Assembly: GCA_964244585.1 (NCBI GenBank)
Contig: CAXTJM010000001.1
Span: 124,001-188,000 of the forward strand
Length of the DNA: 64,000 nucleotides
Source: LMUY01 sp964244585
GTDB lineage: Bacteria; Pseudomonadota; Alphaproteobacteria; Acetobacterales; Acetobacteraceae
Reading direction: 5' to 3'
Position 1 is the stretch's first letter, and every line of letters begins with the position of its first letter. This document shows, piece after piece, positions 41,338 through 51,700 of this stretch. Made by a program: the position numbers and the translations under genes. The notes beneath the pieces are model-generated. The model did not search any database. It was not told the origin of the DNA and saw only the letters and a list, made by a program, of their open reading frames with translations.

Positions 41338-42390
41338 CTATGCCGCCGGGTCCAGCCACGTCACCGTGCTGCCGTGGGCGTGGGCGTGGGCCAGGACGCG
41401 GTGGCGCCCGCCGGGCCAGAGGGTCAGCGAGAGTTCGGGTCCGGCATCGGGCCGCGGCGGCTCGAACCGGAGCCATGCGAAGGGCGCCGTCGTCGTAGCC
41501 GCGTCGCCGGCTTGCTGGATATCCCGCTGGATGGCGGTTCGGCTGGCCTCGGGCATGTACTGCCACATGATGGAATGGTAGAACACGGTCGTGCAGCCAT
41601 CCCGCGTCTCGCGCAGGCGGCAGCCCGCCCACAGGGCCGCATCCGCCCGCTCGACAGGGTAGCCGGCATCGGCGGCAATCCCGATCGCGCGGTCCAGCCG
41701 TGACAGCCGGTCCTGCTGGTCGGCCCAGACATAGGCGCGCAGCCGCAGCCGGCATGCGGGATCGCGCGTATCGATCGGCGCGACGTCACAACCCCGCCGC
41801 TCCACCACGCGGAGCGCGTCGGTGTGCGGCGGCTCAGGCCCGTCCCAATCGGGCGCCAACAGGAGCGGACTGGCCGGATCGCCCCATGCCAGCCGGCCGA
41901 GGCGGTAGCGGTAGCGGTCCCAGACCAGGTTCAGCCCGGCGCTCGCCCCGATCTCCAGCAATCGCAGGGCATGGCCGGTCTCCGCCGCGACGCGAAGGAA
42001 GCCGCCGAGCAGGACCGCCGAACGCCCGACCTCGTTGGTCTGCGGCGGGGATGCAATGAAATCCTGGACGAACCCGGCATGCTCCGCCAAGGCCGAGCGT
42101 ATCGCGTCCGCCAGGCCGGGCGCCTGCGTCGGCGGGTAGCAGGCCGCAAGGGATGGGCAGGTCCCGTTCAGCATCAGGGCATGCAGCGCACCCGCCAGAC
42201 GCAGCGGCAAGGCGTCGGCGAGGGGATTGCCCGGCCAGCCTGCGAGGAAGGAGGTCATTGCCCCGCCAGCGGCGATATCCTCCGCCAGGACGCGCAGGAC
42301 CGCAGCGGTGAAGGGCGAACCGAGGCTCTGGCACCAGCCGATTTGCTTGCGAAACGCGGCAAGCACCGCGTCGCGTCCGGCATCCGCCAT
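41338..42390 (-). CDS. DUF2332 family protein
   Basis: This 350-residue cytosolic protein fits DUF2332: FRKQIGWCQSLGSPFTAAVLRVL near the N-terminus, TNEVGRSAVLLGGFL, LLEIGASAGLNLVWDRYRYR, and a C-terminal HSIMWQYMP. LLEIGASAGLNL looks like a SAM-binding glycine loop, so a methyltransferase-like fold is possible, but activity is not known. ATG 42390 follows GGGAG. The 213 bp upstream (42391-42603) shows no gene or clear element. Confidence 0.8.
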   Translation of the reverse strand: MADAGRDAVLAAFRKQIGWCQSLGSPFTAAVLRVLAEDIAAGGAMTSFLAGWPGNPLADALPLRLAGALHALMLNGTCPSLAACYPPTQAPGLADAIRSALAEHAGFVQDFIASPPQTNEVGRSAVLLGGFLRVAAETGHALRLLEIGASAGLNLVWDRYRYRLGRLAWGDPASPLLLAPDWDGPEPPHTDALRVVERRGCDVAPIDTRDPACRLRLRAYVWADQQDRLSRLDRAIGIAADAGYPVERADAALWAGCRLRETRDGCTTVFYHSIMWQYMPEASRTAIQRDIQQAGDAATTTAPFAWLRFEPPRPDAGPELSLTLWPGGRHRVLAHAHAHGSTVTWLDPAA

Positions 42391-42603
42391 CGCTTGCTCC
42401 CTGGCTTGAAAACGCAACGGAACAAGCCGCGGCAGGCGCGTCAATCGTGTTCGAGACGAACCGACTGCATCACGCCGGCAGCCGCCTGGTAGGACCTATG
42501 GACGCCTGATCGGCTCCGCGCGGATCGCACGCGGTCCGCGTCGCGAGAGATCGCCGATACGGCCGATGACCGAACATCTGGCCGCACCGGTCGGGCTGTC
42601 CGG

Positions 42604-42969
42604 CTACTCGCCGACGGCGCGGGTCACTTGGCGCTTGGCATCCCAGAACAGCGAGATTGCGTTGTAGTGGCACAGATCCACGTCGCCCCATTCGGCCGTG
42701 GATTCGTCATCATGGTACTTCACCTTGATGTCGAAGTTGCAGGCGCCGTTGCCGTGCGGGAAGTTGACGTCGATGCTCTCGCCGTCCGCCAGCGCGTCAC
42801 TGCCCATGCGGTCCCGGCCCCAGTTCGCGCTGGAATGGCGCGACACGTAGACCTCGTCGATCTGGTAGCCGGTCTTGTTCTTGAGCGTGAAGTCGGCATC
42901 GTTGGCATGGGCAAGACCGCCCGCTCCCATCAGGAGCAGCGCGGCGATCGGGAAGGTGCTGAAGCGCAT
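42604..42969 (-). CDS. Small periplasmic protein
   Basis: This 121-residue protein has a signal peptide (1-22, GLAHA) and a mature beta-rich domain with DFTLKNKTGYQIDEVYVSRHSSANWGRDRMGSDALADGE and two cysteines (ACNFDIKVKYHDD ... DLCHYNAI). Similar short periplasmic proteins occur in Acetobacteraceae, and some are mislabelled argininosuccinate lyase; the sequence has no such enzyme motif. The function is unknown. Confidence 0.7.
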   Translation of the reverse strand: MRFSTFPIAALLLMGAGGLAHANDADFTLKNKTGYQIDEVYVSRHSSANWGRDRMGSDALADGESIDVNFPHGNGACNFDIKVKYHDDESTAEWGDVDLCHYNAISLFWDAKRQVTRAVGE

Positions 42970-43088
42970 CGGCGTATCCTCATCTGTTTCGCATCGGACT
43001 CGTCTGCCGCGGAGCGGTACCGACACTCCCGGCCGGATCGACCGGCGGCAGGATTTACGCGCAAGATCGTTGAGACATCGTTATTTCG

Positions 43089-44309
43089 TCACGATTTGAC
43101 GAGCGGACATCCGCCTTGATCCATCGGCCGGAAAGCCTCTTCGGCCGGGGTGGTGGCCACTAGCTTGAGGCAATCCCACGAGCCGTGGCTTTCGGCAGGG
43201 GTCTTGGCCTGGAACAGGTAGGACGGGTGGATCTTGCGGCCGTCCGCGCGGATGAGCCCCTTGCCGAAGCAATCGTCATCGGTCGGCATCGACTTCATGC
43301 GCGCCACCACGTCGGCCCCGCTGGCCTTCGCCGGGCCGATCCCCAGGTCGGCGACCGCCTTGAGGTAATGCACGGTGGAGGCGTAGCAGCCCGCCTGCAC
43401 CATGTTGGGCCATTGGTTGGGCGTTTTCGCACGCACTCGTTCGTTGAACGCGCGCGTCCGGTCGTTCAGGTCCCAGTAGTAGCTTTCGGTGAGCAGCAGG
43501 CCCTGCGCCGTCTCCAGGCCGATCGCATGCACGTTGCTGTTGTACATCAGCATGCCGGCGACCTTCATGTGCTCCGTCAGCCCGAATTCATGCGCCTGCT
43601 TGACGCAGTTGATGGTGTCGCCGCCGCTATTGGCCAGGCCGAGCACCTTGGCGCCACTGGCCTGTGCCTGCACCAGCAGCGAGGAGAAATCCGTCGTGGC
43701 GGGGAACGGATATTTCACGCTGCCCACCACCTTGCCGCCGGCCGCCTCCACGAAGCGGGTGGTGTCGCGCTGCAATTGCTGGCCGAACACGTAATCCGCG
43801 GTGATGAAGAACCAGGTGTCGCCCCCTGCCCGCACCATCGCGCCTCCGGTCGACCGGGCGAGCATGTACGTGTCGTACGTCCAGTGCACGGTGTTGGGTG
43901 TGCATTGCGCCCCGGTCAGGTCCGTGGTGGCCGCGCCATTGTTCAGCAGGACCTTGTTCTTCTCCTTGCATACCGTGGCGACGGCGAGGGCCACGGAGGA
44001 GGTCGGCACGTCCACGATGACGTCCACGCCATCCTGGTCGAACCACTGGCGCGCGATGCCCGCACCGAGATCCGGCTTGTTCTGGTGGTCTGCCACGAGT
44101 ACGTCCACCGGGAAGCCTTTGTCGGCGAACTCCGCAACGGCCTGGCGGACGCAGATCGCACTCGTGGGGCCACCATCGTCGCGGTATGGCCCCGATTCAT
44201 CGTTCAGCACGCCGATGCGCAGGCGGGGACCGGATTGGGCACGGCCAAGGCGCGGCAGGAATGCGGTCGCGGCCGCAGCGGCGGAGAAACCCCGGCGGGT
44301 CATGGGCAT
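43089..44309 (-). CDS. Periplasmic branched-chain-type ABC substrate-binding protein
   Basis: This 406-residue binding protein has a twin-arginine signal (MTRRGFSAAAAATAFLPRLGRAQ) and the LivK/type I fold: LRIGVLNDESGPYRDDGG, VDVIVDVPTSSVALAVATVC and LLNNGAATTDLTGAQCTPNTVHWTYDT. Ligands of this family include amino acids, aromatic acids and urea derivatives. ATG 44309 is placed 10 nt after GGGAG. No permease or ATPase is adjacent. A divergent CoA-transferase gene and a 14-bp palindrome lie upstream. Confidence 0.9.
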   Translation of the reverse strand: MPMTRRGFSAAAAATAFLPRLGRAQSGPRLRIGVLNDESGPYRDDGGPTSAICVRQAVAEFADKGFPVDVLVADHQNKPDLGAGIARQWFDQDGVDVIVDVPTSSVALAVATVCKEKNKVLLNNGAATTDLTGAQCTPNTVHWTYDTYMLARSTGGAMVRAGGDTWFFITADYVFGQQLQRDTTRFVEAAGGKVVGSVKYPFPATTDFSSLLVQAQASGAKVLGLANSGGDTINCVKQAHEFGLTEHMKVAGMLMYNSNVHAIGLETAQGLLLTESYYWDLNDRTRAFNERVRAKTPNQWPNMVQAGCYASTVHYLKAVADLGIGPAKASGADVVARMKSMPTDDDCFGKGLIRADGRKIHPSYLFQAKTPAESHGSWDCLKLVATTPAEEAFRPMDQGGCPLVKS

Positions 44310-44371
44310 GATCAATACGCTCCCTCGATCGCGCCCACGTTGATCGGGGCGCTATTGCGTCAGCGTAGCGA

Positions 44372-44385
44372 ATCCCGCGCGGGAT
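44372..44385. promoter_or_regulatory. 14-bp perfect palindrome in divergent region
   Basis: ATCCCGCGCGGGAT is fully self-complementary and sits 63 bp from the binding-protein start and 120 bp from the CoA-transferase start. It is a candidate operator for one or both divergent genes. GC-rich palindromes also arise by chance in this genome. Confidence 0.35.
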
Positions 44386-44504
44386 CGACAACTGCGATGA
44401 ACGCCGGGCGCCGATGGCCTGTCGTGCCGCGGCCGGCTAGCGTCGACGCCATGGACCGCCCCGGTTTGAAGGTGCAAGGCGGCCCGTCAACGATGGGGGA
44501 AGCG

Positions 44505-45629
44505 ATGGCGCCATTGCAGGGATTGAAGGTGATCGAGATCGGCCAGGCGTTGGCCGGGCCGCTGGCCGGCGTCATCCTCGCGGATATGGGGGCAGACGTG
44601 ATCAAGGTGGAGAAGCCCGATGGCGGGGACGATTCGCGCGGTTGGGGCCCTCCCTTCCTGGGCGACACCTCGCTGTATTTCCATAGCCAGAACCGCGGCA
44701 AGCGTTCGGTCACGCTCGACATCAAGCGGCCGGGCGACGTGGCGGCCCTGCACAGCCTGGCCGCGGAGGCCGACATCCTGATCCAGAATTTGAGGCCGGG
44801 CGTGGTGGAGGAGGCGGGGCTCGGTCCGCAGGCGATGCTCGCCCGCTATCCGCGGCTGATCTACTGCTCGATCTGGGCGTTCGGCTACACCGGGCCGCTC
44901 CGGATGAAGCCCGGCTTCGATCCCTTGCTACAGGCTTATGGCGGCATGATGTCCGTCACCGGGCAGGCGGACGGGCCGCCCACCTTCTGCGGCGCATCGA
45001 TCAACGACAAGGCCACCGGCATGTTCTGTGCCATCGGGGCGCTGGCCGCGCTGCGCCAGCGGGATCTGACGGGGAAAGGCTGCCTGGTCGATACCTCCCT
45101 GTTCGAAACCGCGGCGTTCTGGGTGGAGGGGCAGGTGAACCAGTACCTGCAGGACGGCTCGGTGCCGCAGCGGCACGGCACGGCGTCCAACGTGATCACC
45201 CCGTACCAGGTGTTCGAAGCCGCCGATGCGCCATTCTGCCTGGCCGCGGGCAACGACCGGCTATGGTCCCGCTGCGCCGCCGTGCTCGGGCATCCCGAAT
45301 GGGTGATGGACCCGCGCTATGCCACCGGGCGGCAGCGCAACGCGCACCGGGCGGACCTGGTCGGCCTGATCGCCGCCATCATCCGCACGCGGAGCCGCGC
45401 CGATTGGCTGGCGGCGTTCGACGCGGCCGGCGTCCCGGTCGCAGCGGTCAACGACATCGGGGAGGTGGCGCGCAGCGAGCAGATGGGTGCGGTCGGATTG
45501 CTGCAGACGCTGCCGGACAACGGGTTGACCATGGTGGGGCTGCCGATCTCGTTCGACCGGCAACGCCCCGTGTCGCAGCGGGGGGCACCCGGCCTGGGGG
45601 AGCACAACGCGGATGTCCCTGGCTTCTGA
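44505..45629 (+). CDS. Family III CoA-transferase (CaiB/BaiF)
   Basis: This 374-residue enzyme moves CoA between carboxylic acids. The start MAPLQGLKVIEIGQALAGPLAG and VIKVEKPDGGDDSRGWGPPF are standard, and the catalytic aspartate lies in ASINDKATGMFCAIGALAAL (about residue 167). The nearby CoA ester lyase suggests CoA-thioester catabolism in this part of the genome. ATG 44505 follows GGGGGAAG; a long open frame upstream is noncoding. It diverges from the binding-protein gene. Confidence 0.9.
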   Translation: MAPLQGLKVIEIGQALAGPLAGVILADMGADVIKVEKPDGGDDSRGWGPPFLGDTSLYFHSQNRGKRSVTLDIKRPGDVAALHSLAAEADILIQNLRPGVVEEAGLGPQAMLARYPRLIYCSIWAFGYTGPLRMKPGFDPLLQAYGGMMSVTGQADGPPTFCGASINDKATGMFCAIGALAALRQRDLTGKGCLVDTSLFETAAFWVEGQVNQYLQDGSVPQRHGTASNVITPYQVFEAADAPFCLAAGNDRLWSRCAAVLGHPEWVMDPRYATGRQRNAHRADLVGLIAAIIRTRSRADWLAAFDAAGVPVAAVNDIGEVARSEQMGAVGLLQTLPDNGLTMVGLPISFDRQRPVSQRGAPGLGEHNADVPGF

Positions 45630-45640
45630 TACCTCGGACC

Positions 45641-46594
45641 CTATGCGCGCGGCGGAAATTCCCGGGTGATCCAGTCCGCCGTCTGGCGCAACCCGTCCAG
45701 CCAGCCGGTTCGCGGCGTCCAGCCGAGCGCCTGCCGGGTGAGGCTGATGTCCAGCACGTTCGCCAGGACATCGGCCCGGCGGCCCGGCTTATGGATGACG
45801 GCGACCGGCCGCCGTTGCACGGCCTCGCACACGGCATCGACGACCTCGAGCACGGAGCGTCCGACGCCGGAGCCGACGTTCAGCACCGCCTCAGGCCCCT
45901 CGTAGAGGCTGGCGGCCAGCATCGCGTCCGCCAGGTCGCCGACATAAAGGAAGTCGCGGACGACCTTGCCGTCACCCCATATCTCCACCGGCCGACCGGC
46001 CAGGATCGTTTCGGTCAACGCGGCGACGAGCCCCTGGCGGCGGAACGGACTCTGGTAGGGACCGTATGGGTTGGCCACGCGCAAGGCGACCGCCTGCGGG
46101 CCGCCCAGCCGGGCGTAGAGGTGGAGGTATTTCTCCACCATGAGCTTGTTGATGCCGTAGGCGGAGATCGGGTTGGTGGCGGCGGTCTCGGGGATCGGCA
46201 CCGCATCCGGCACGCCATAGACGGTGCCGCCGGACGACACGAACACCAGCTTGCGCACGCCGGCCACGCGGCACAGCTCCAGCAACTGGACGGAGGCGAC
46301 CGTGTTGACCTGCAGGTCGGCGATCGGGTCCTTGTTGGACACCTCGGGGTTGGTGCCGCCCAGGAGATGGAACACGATTTCGGCGCCGTCCACGGCCAGG
46401 GCGAGCGCCGCCCGGTCGGTGAACTCCGCGACGGTGAACCGGATCGGCGGCACGGCGTCGGCGAAGACCGGGCGACGGCCGAACCCGTGCACGCGGGCAC
46501 CCGACCGCACCAGGGTCCGGCAGAGATGGCCGCCGATGAACCCGCCAGCGCCCAGCACCAGGCAAGAGACCCCGGCGAGCGGCCGGTCGCTCAT
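45641..46594 (-). CDS. NAD-dependent sugar-nucleotide epimerase/dehydratase
   Basis: This 317-residue extended SDR acts on nucleotide sugars, making a building block for the glycan cluster. GAGGFIG (15-21) binds NAD; the catalytic region is SSGGTVYG with Y146-x3-K150 in SAYGINK. LRVANPYGPYQSPFRRQGLV and VVRDFLYVGDLADAML are standard for UDP-glucose 4-epimerase-type enzymes. Its start overlaps the upstream glycosyltransferase stop by 4 nt. It is the last gene of the glycan operon. Confidence 0.9.
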   Translation of the reverse strand: MSDRPLAGVSCLVLGAGGFIGGHLCRTLVRSGARVHGFGRRPVFADAVPPIRFTVAEFTDRAALALAVDGAEIVFHLLGGTNPEVSNKDPIADLQVNTVASVQLLELCRVAGVRKLVFVSSGGTVYGVPDAVPIPETAATNPISAYGINKLMVEKYLHLYARLGGPQAVALRVANPYGPYQSPFRRQGLVAALTETILAGRPVEIWGDGKVVRDFLYVGDLADAMLAASLYEGPEAVLNVGSGVGRSVLEVVDAVCEAVQRRPVAVIHKPGRRADVLANVLDISLTRQALGWTPRTGWLDGLRQTADWITREFPPRA

Positions 46595-47835
46595 TGCGGA
46601 CTGGCCAGGAAGTCTGCCATCCGCATCACCATGCGCTCGAAGGTGAAACGGCCGGCAGCCCGGCGGCCAGCCTTGGCCAACCGGGCCCGCAGCGGCCCAT
46701 CCGCCGCCAGCCGGCGCACCGCATCCGCCAGGCCCGCCGCGTCGCCCTTGTCGAACAGCAGCCCGCTTTCCCCGTGCCGCACGATCTCGGGGTTGCCACC
46801 GACGCGCGACGCGATGGTGGGAATGCCGAGCGCCAGGGCATGGATCAGGGTCAGCGAAAACGGTTCGTACAGCGACGGGAACAGGTAGATGTCGTGGCTG
46901 TCGAACAGGGTGGCCAGCTCGTCCTCCGGCACTGTGGGCGCCAGCGTTATGTTCGCAGCCTGGCCGCTCTGCCCGATCGCTTCGTTCAACTGCGCCGCAT
47001 AAGCCGCGTCCTGGCTGTCGCCCAGCAGCGTCAACTGGATGCGTTCGACGCCGAGCGCCCTCGGATCGAGCAAAGCCATGGCAGCGACGGCGGTGTGCGC
47101 CCCCTTGAGATCGACCAGGCGCCCGGCAAACAGCAGGTGCAGCGTCCCCGGTTGCACCAGGTGCGTCCGGTCCACCAAGGGCGTGGCGCCATGACCAGCC
47201 TGGCGGACGCCATTATGGATGACGACGGCGCGGTCGAACGTGCAGCCGCCGGCCGCGTAGAAGCCCCGCATGAACTCCGCCCCGAAGATGGCCTCGATGC
47301 CCTTTGCCGGGGTACGCGCCACTCTGCGTCGCATACGGTGCCAAAGGCCTGGCGGCCGGGGCGGCGAGAACGTCTTGCCGCCATGGACATGGTCGGCGAA
47401 GAAGTCGCGCACGAAGATCGGATTGCGCATCACCAGCAGCCAGTTATCGGTGAGCATCACCACCGTGCGTATTGCACTGCGCTCCAGCGACTGCAGGATG
47501 CTGGCATCCAGGAAGAACAGGTTCCACGCGAAGACCACGTCCGGCCGCACCTCGTCCAGCACGCGATGCAGCGTGGCGAGGTTGGACTGGTTGGCGGCCG
47601 CCCGGTCCTCCACGGTGCCGGGAAAGGGCGTGTAGATATCCGGACCGGTCAGCAAATCCAGCTGACGCAGCACGCGTTGCCGCGGATACTCCGCAAGCTT
47701 GCCGCCATAACGCGTGGTCAGCACCACCATGTCGTGCCCGAGCGCGGCCAGGCCGGCGGTGACGTCGAAGCAGAGACGCTCGTAGCCCCCGACCACGTTG
47801 GGCGGATATAGATTGCTGAGCACCAGGATGCGCAT
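46591..47835 (-). CDS. Glycosyltransferase, GT4-like (GT-B fold)
   Basis: This 414-residue protein has the GT-B opening RILVLSNLYPPNVVGGYERLC and the C-terminal donor half HLLFAGRLVDLKGAHTAVAAM, then LFDSHDIYLFPSLYEPFSLTLIHALALG. In the GT4 EX7E motif the first glutamate is present (YEPF) but the second position reads His (IHAL). The nucleotide sugar donor is unknown. It starts 1 nt inside the upstream gene's stop (TGATG) and overlaps the epimerase. Confidence 0.9.
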   Translation of the reverse strand: MRILVLSNLYPPNVVGGYERLCFDVTAGLAALGHDMVVLTTRYGGKLAEYPRQRVLRQLDLLTGPDIYTPFPGTVEDRAAANQSNLATLHRVLDEVRPDVVFAWNLFFLDASILQSLERSAIRTVVMLTDNWLLVMRNPIFVRDFFADHVHGGKTFSPPRPPGLWHRMRRRVARTPAKGIEAIFGAEFMRGFYAAGGCTFDRAVVIHNGVRQAGHGATPLVDRTHLVQPGTLHLLFAGRLVDLKGAHTAVAAMALLDPRALGVERIQLTLLGDSQDAAYAAQLNEAIGQSGQAANITLAPTVPEDELATLFDSHDIYLFPSLYEPFSLTLIHALALGIPTIASRVGGNPEIVRHGESGLLFDKGDAAGLADAVRRLAADGPLRARLAKAGRRAAGRFTFERMVMRMADFLASPQ

Positions 47836-48773
47836 CACACCCAGCCTTTCACCAGGCTCTTGAACGCCGCGTCATGCAGCATGGGACTTCGGTCTAGGGC
47901 CAGCGATGCATGGCGGCGAAGATATGCCATGCAGGAAGGGACAGCCCGGTCGAGCTGATGCTGCCGGAACACGGTGTGCGCTGCGGCGGCATGGTCCCAG
48001 ACGATCGGTGGGGAGTCTGGCCGGTCCCACAACACGGTCAGGTATGCAGCCGCGACCATGGCCCACTCCGCGCGGACGGCGGTGTGATCCTCGCTGATCG
48101 TGTTGCTGCCATGGCTGCGATACCGCAGCAGCGGCTTGTCCACCAGCACGATCCGGCGCCCCAGTGCGACCGCCCGCAACAGCCAGTCCAGATCATGGGC
48201 ATACCGCAGCGCGGCGAACGGCCCCACCGTGTCCCACGCTGCGCGGCGGAACAGCAGGTTGGACGTGGTCATGACGAAATTGCCGTTCAGCAAGGCCACG
48301 CCCAGATCCGCGCCGGCCTGGTAGTAGCGTTGCGCCTCCGCCTGCCAGGCATTCTCGATGGCGGCGCCCGAACCGTCCATGAACTGCAATCCCGACACCG
48401 CGATGTCGGCCGAGGCATCGGCCTCCAGCGCTGCTGCCAGGGCGGTGAGGCGGCCGGGCAGGTAGGCATCGTCCGAGTTGAGGATGGCCAGGAACTCACC
48501 GGTGCACGACCCGAGCGCGGTGTTGATGGTGGCATGCGCGCCCTGGTTGGCCTGGCGTTCGAAGCGGATGCGCTGGTCCCGGCGGCGCAACTGCGCCATC
48601 ACGTCGGCGGATGCGTCGGTGGAGCCGTCATCCAGCACCACCAGCTCCTTCACGATGCTGCCCTGGGCGATGACGCTGTCGACCGCCTCGGCGATGTAGG
48701 CGGCGTGGTTGTACAGCGGTATGACCACGGACACGCGGGCAGCCTCCTGCCGCCGCCACCAGGCGCCCAGCAT
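47835..48773 (-). CDS. Glycosyltransferase family 2
   Basis: This 312-residue inverting GT-A enzyme has VSVVIPLYNHAAYIAEAV near residue 14, the nucleotide motif VVLDDGSTDAS, and a metal-binding LNSDDAYLPG (DXD-like). YAHDLDWLLRAVALG is the expected acceptor-side ED-like segment. It starts 1 nt after the giant protein gene ends, so it is in the same operon. Confidence 0.92.
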   Translation of the reverse strand: MLGAWWRRQEAARVSVVIPLYNHAAYIAEAVDSVIAQGSIVKELVVLDDGSTDASADVMAQLRRRDQRIRFERQANQGAHATINTALGSCTGEFLAILNSDDAYLPGRLTALAAALEADASADIAVSGLQFMDGSGAAIENAWQAEAQRYYQAGADLGVALLNGNFVMTTSNLLFRRAAWDTVGPFAALRYAHDLDWLLRAVALGRRIVLVDKPLLRYRSHGSNTISEDHTAVRAEWAMVAAAYLTVLWDRPDSPPIVWDHAAAAHTVFRQHQLDRAVPSCMAYLRRHASLALDRSPMLHDAAFKSLVKGWV

Positions 48774-48774
48774 G

Positions 48775-51700
48775 TCAGACCTGCCGCGCAGCGAGGCGAC
48801 GCGCGAGGCCGGGCACCACCCGCGTCATCATCGGCGCCGCATCGCTGCGGGTCGCCACCAGGGCGGGACCGGTGAGCGCCACCCCGTGCTCGGCCACGAA
48901 TTGGCTGAGGGCGGCCGGCGAGGTGACCTCCGCGATGGTCGACGTTTCGAAGACCAGCGCGGGCTGGGCGATCTTGATCCAGCTATGGCCGCTGCGCTCG
49001 CAACTGTAGAAGTACAACCGTTCGATGGCATGGGCGGCCGTGTGGTCCAGTTGCTCGGCCTCGACCGGGAAATCCTCGAAGGACAGGTTCAGATCCAGCA
49101 GCGGCCGCAACGCGGCGGGGCGCGACCAGAACATCGAGCCGGATGGGAAATCCAGGGCGCGGCGCGGCGCGAGGGTGATGCCCATGCGCGAGGCGATGGC
49201 TTTGGCGGCGTCGAAATTGCCGTTCCAACCCAGCCAACGACGGATGGCCTCGAAATGCTGTGGCGCCACCATCCCCAGATCGGGCAGCCTGCCAAAGGCA
49301 TCCAGGACACTGCGGACGATCTCCGGCGATCCAAGCAATGTCTCGAACAGGTAAGACCGCCAGGGCGCCAGGAAGGGCGCATGGTCCGACACCTTCGAGT
49401 GCAGATGCAGCACCAGGTCATACCTGGCATAGGCATCGGCGAAGCCCACCAGCTTCGGTGCGATGTCGCGCCCCCTGTTGGGTGTGACCCGCACCTCCAC
49501 GCCTCCCCTGCCCCACGATGCGAAGGCTGCCTGCAACTCCGCCTGCTTTGCCGGCGTGTCGGTGGACACCATCAGGTCCGCCTCGCCGGGCAGGTTGGCG
49601 CAGTAGAACAAGACCTCGCGGGCGATTGCGGTGTGGAACAGGTGGCAGATCACGCCGATGCGCGGCTGCGTCGCCGCGGGCGTATAGCCGAACGGCACGG
49701 CGACGCTCCAATCCGCATCCGCCGGGCGGCTGGTCGGCGGCTCCGCGACTGGCTGCGGCGTTGCGGGCGGGGCAGGCCAGTCCTTCGCCCCGGGATCCGG
49801 CTCGGCCTGGCGATGGACGATCTTCAAGCCCGACACGAGGTCGCGCACCTTCGCGGCGAACACTGCCGGAGAGCAGTCCCGCCTGGCGCGTTCGAGCGCA
49901 TTGCGGCGAACCAGCTCCCACAGCGCCTGGTCGTTGTACAGCCGCACGCAGGCAGCGCCGAATTCGGCCGGATCGTCGGCGACCAGCAGGTCGGTTCCAT
50001 CCTGCCAGCCAAGCTGCCCGGCGATCAGGCTGGTGGCAACCATCGGAATGCCGAGCATGGCCGCCTGGTAGGCCTTCAGCGGGATGCCGGCCGCCAGCCG
50101 GCTGGGCACCACCATCACGCGGCCACGGGCCATGGCAGGAGCCAAGTCGTCCACCATGCCCATCAGGTCGAGCCTGTCGCCATCCAGGGCCTCGATCGAC
50201 TTTGCCTTGTTCAGGCCGACGACCGTGAGGCGGAACTCCGGCTGTCCAAGCCCCTGACGCAACGGCGGAAGGATCGCAGTGGCAAACCAGCGCACCGCAT
50301 CCGCGTTCGGGACGTCCTCCTGCTGGATGGTACCTAGGAATATGACCTGGTCACGTTCGGCAAATCCGCTCGGGATCGGCTGATCATCCATCGCGTGGCC
50401 GAGCAGATGCACCTCGCGGGCGCCGTAATCCTCCAACGTCGCCTGCTCGGCCGGGGAGACCGAGATCACGGCATCGGCCATCCGGGTCAACGAGACTTCG
50501 GCGGCAACCAGAGCGTGCCGTTCCGCATCGGACGCCGGCCGCCCATCCGCCGCCCGGCGTTGCAGCGTTCGGGTGACGAACAGCGCCTCCGCGTCGTACA
50601 ACAACGCGGCGCCGCCCAGCAAATGCCGCTCGGGACCGACGGCCTTCAGGAACGCATCCATGTTCGGCGGGCGGCACACTAGGATTGCGTCGAATTGTTT
50701 CGGCCGCGCCACCAGGTAGTCGTGCAGCTCGGACGATTCGGCCGTGATCAGCACTTCGATACGCTTGTCCAGCGCCCGACGGACCCCGTGCCAATCCTCT
50801 TCGTAGCGGAACATCGGAAAGAACGTGACCTGCGCGCCGGCGGCCACCAGGTCATGCAGCAGGCGGTTGGCGCGCGGGTAGCCGGACCCCAGCCCCACCT
50901 TCGGCACCCGGTCTTCGAGAACGAGGATCCTGGGCGCCGTCGAGCGCGCGGTGCGCGCTGCCAGGAGGTTCAACGGGCTGGCAGGAAATTGCCGGGCCAG
51001 CCAATCCGCGTGCTGTGCGGCGAAGATGCCGTGGTTGGCGGCCTGCTGGCGCAAGGCGTCACCGCTTTGCACGGAGCTGCCGAACTCGTAATGGACGATG
51101 GCCGCGTCGGGATCGTAGACCACGCGATAGCCGCCCTTCCACAGGCGCACGCAATAATCCGCCTCCTCGTAATAGGCGGGGGCAAAGCGTTCGTCGAAGC
51201 CGCCGAGCTCGTGGAACAGCGCGGTCGGCGTGAGCAGGAACGCGCCCGAGCAGTAATCCACGTCCCGCTGGAACATCACGTCCGGCGTGGTCGGATCCTG
51301 GCCGCGGGCGTAGCCGGAGCAGGCGCCGTCACGCCAGATGATGGAGCCGGCCTCCTGCAGGCTGCCATCCGGCAGGATGATGCGGCCGCCGACCGCACCG
51401 ATCGCCAGGTCGGAGTCGAGCGTCCCGAGCGCCGCGGCGAGGCTGCCGGGCAGCAACTGCGCATCGTTGTTCAGCAGCAGGATGGTCCGCCCACGCGCGG
51501 ACCGGGCTGCCAGGTTCACCGCCTTGAGGAAGTGCAGGTTGACAGGGCTGCGCAGGATGGTGGCACCGTCGAGCCGGTCCAGCAGCGCGCCCGTTTGGTC
51601 CGACGAGCGATTGTCGACGATTATGGTTTCCACGCCGGGCGCGCCACCAGCCAGAGTTTCGACGATGGAGCCGAGGCAGGCGAACGTCAGCTCCGCCTGG

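Noticed and set aside
43185..44504. N-terminal extension of the CoA-transferase frame
   Set aside because: It runs antisense through the binding-protein gene; the enzyme's conserved start and a GGGGGAAG ribosome site support ATG 44505.
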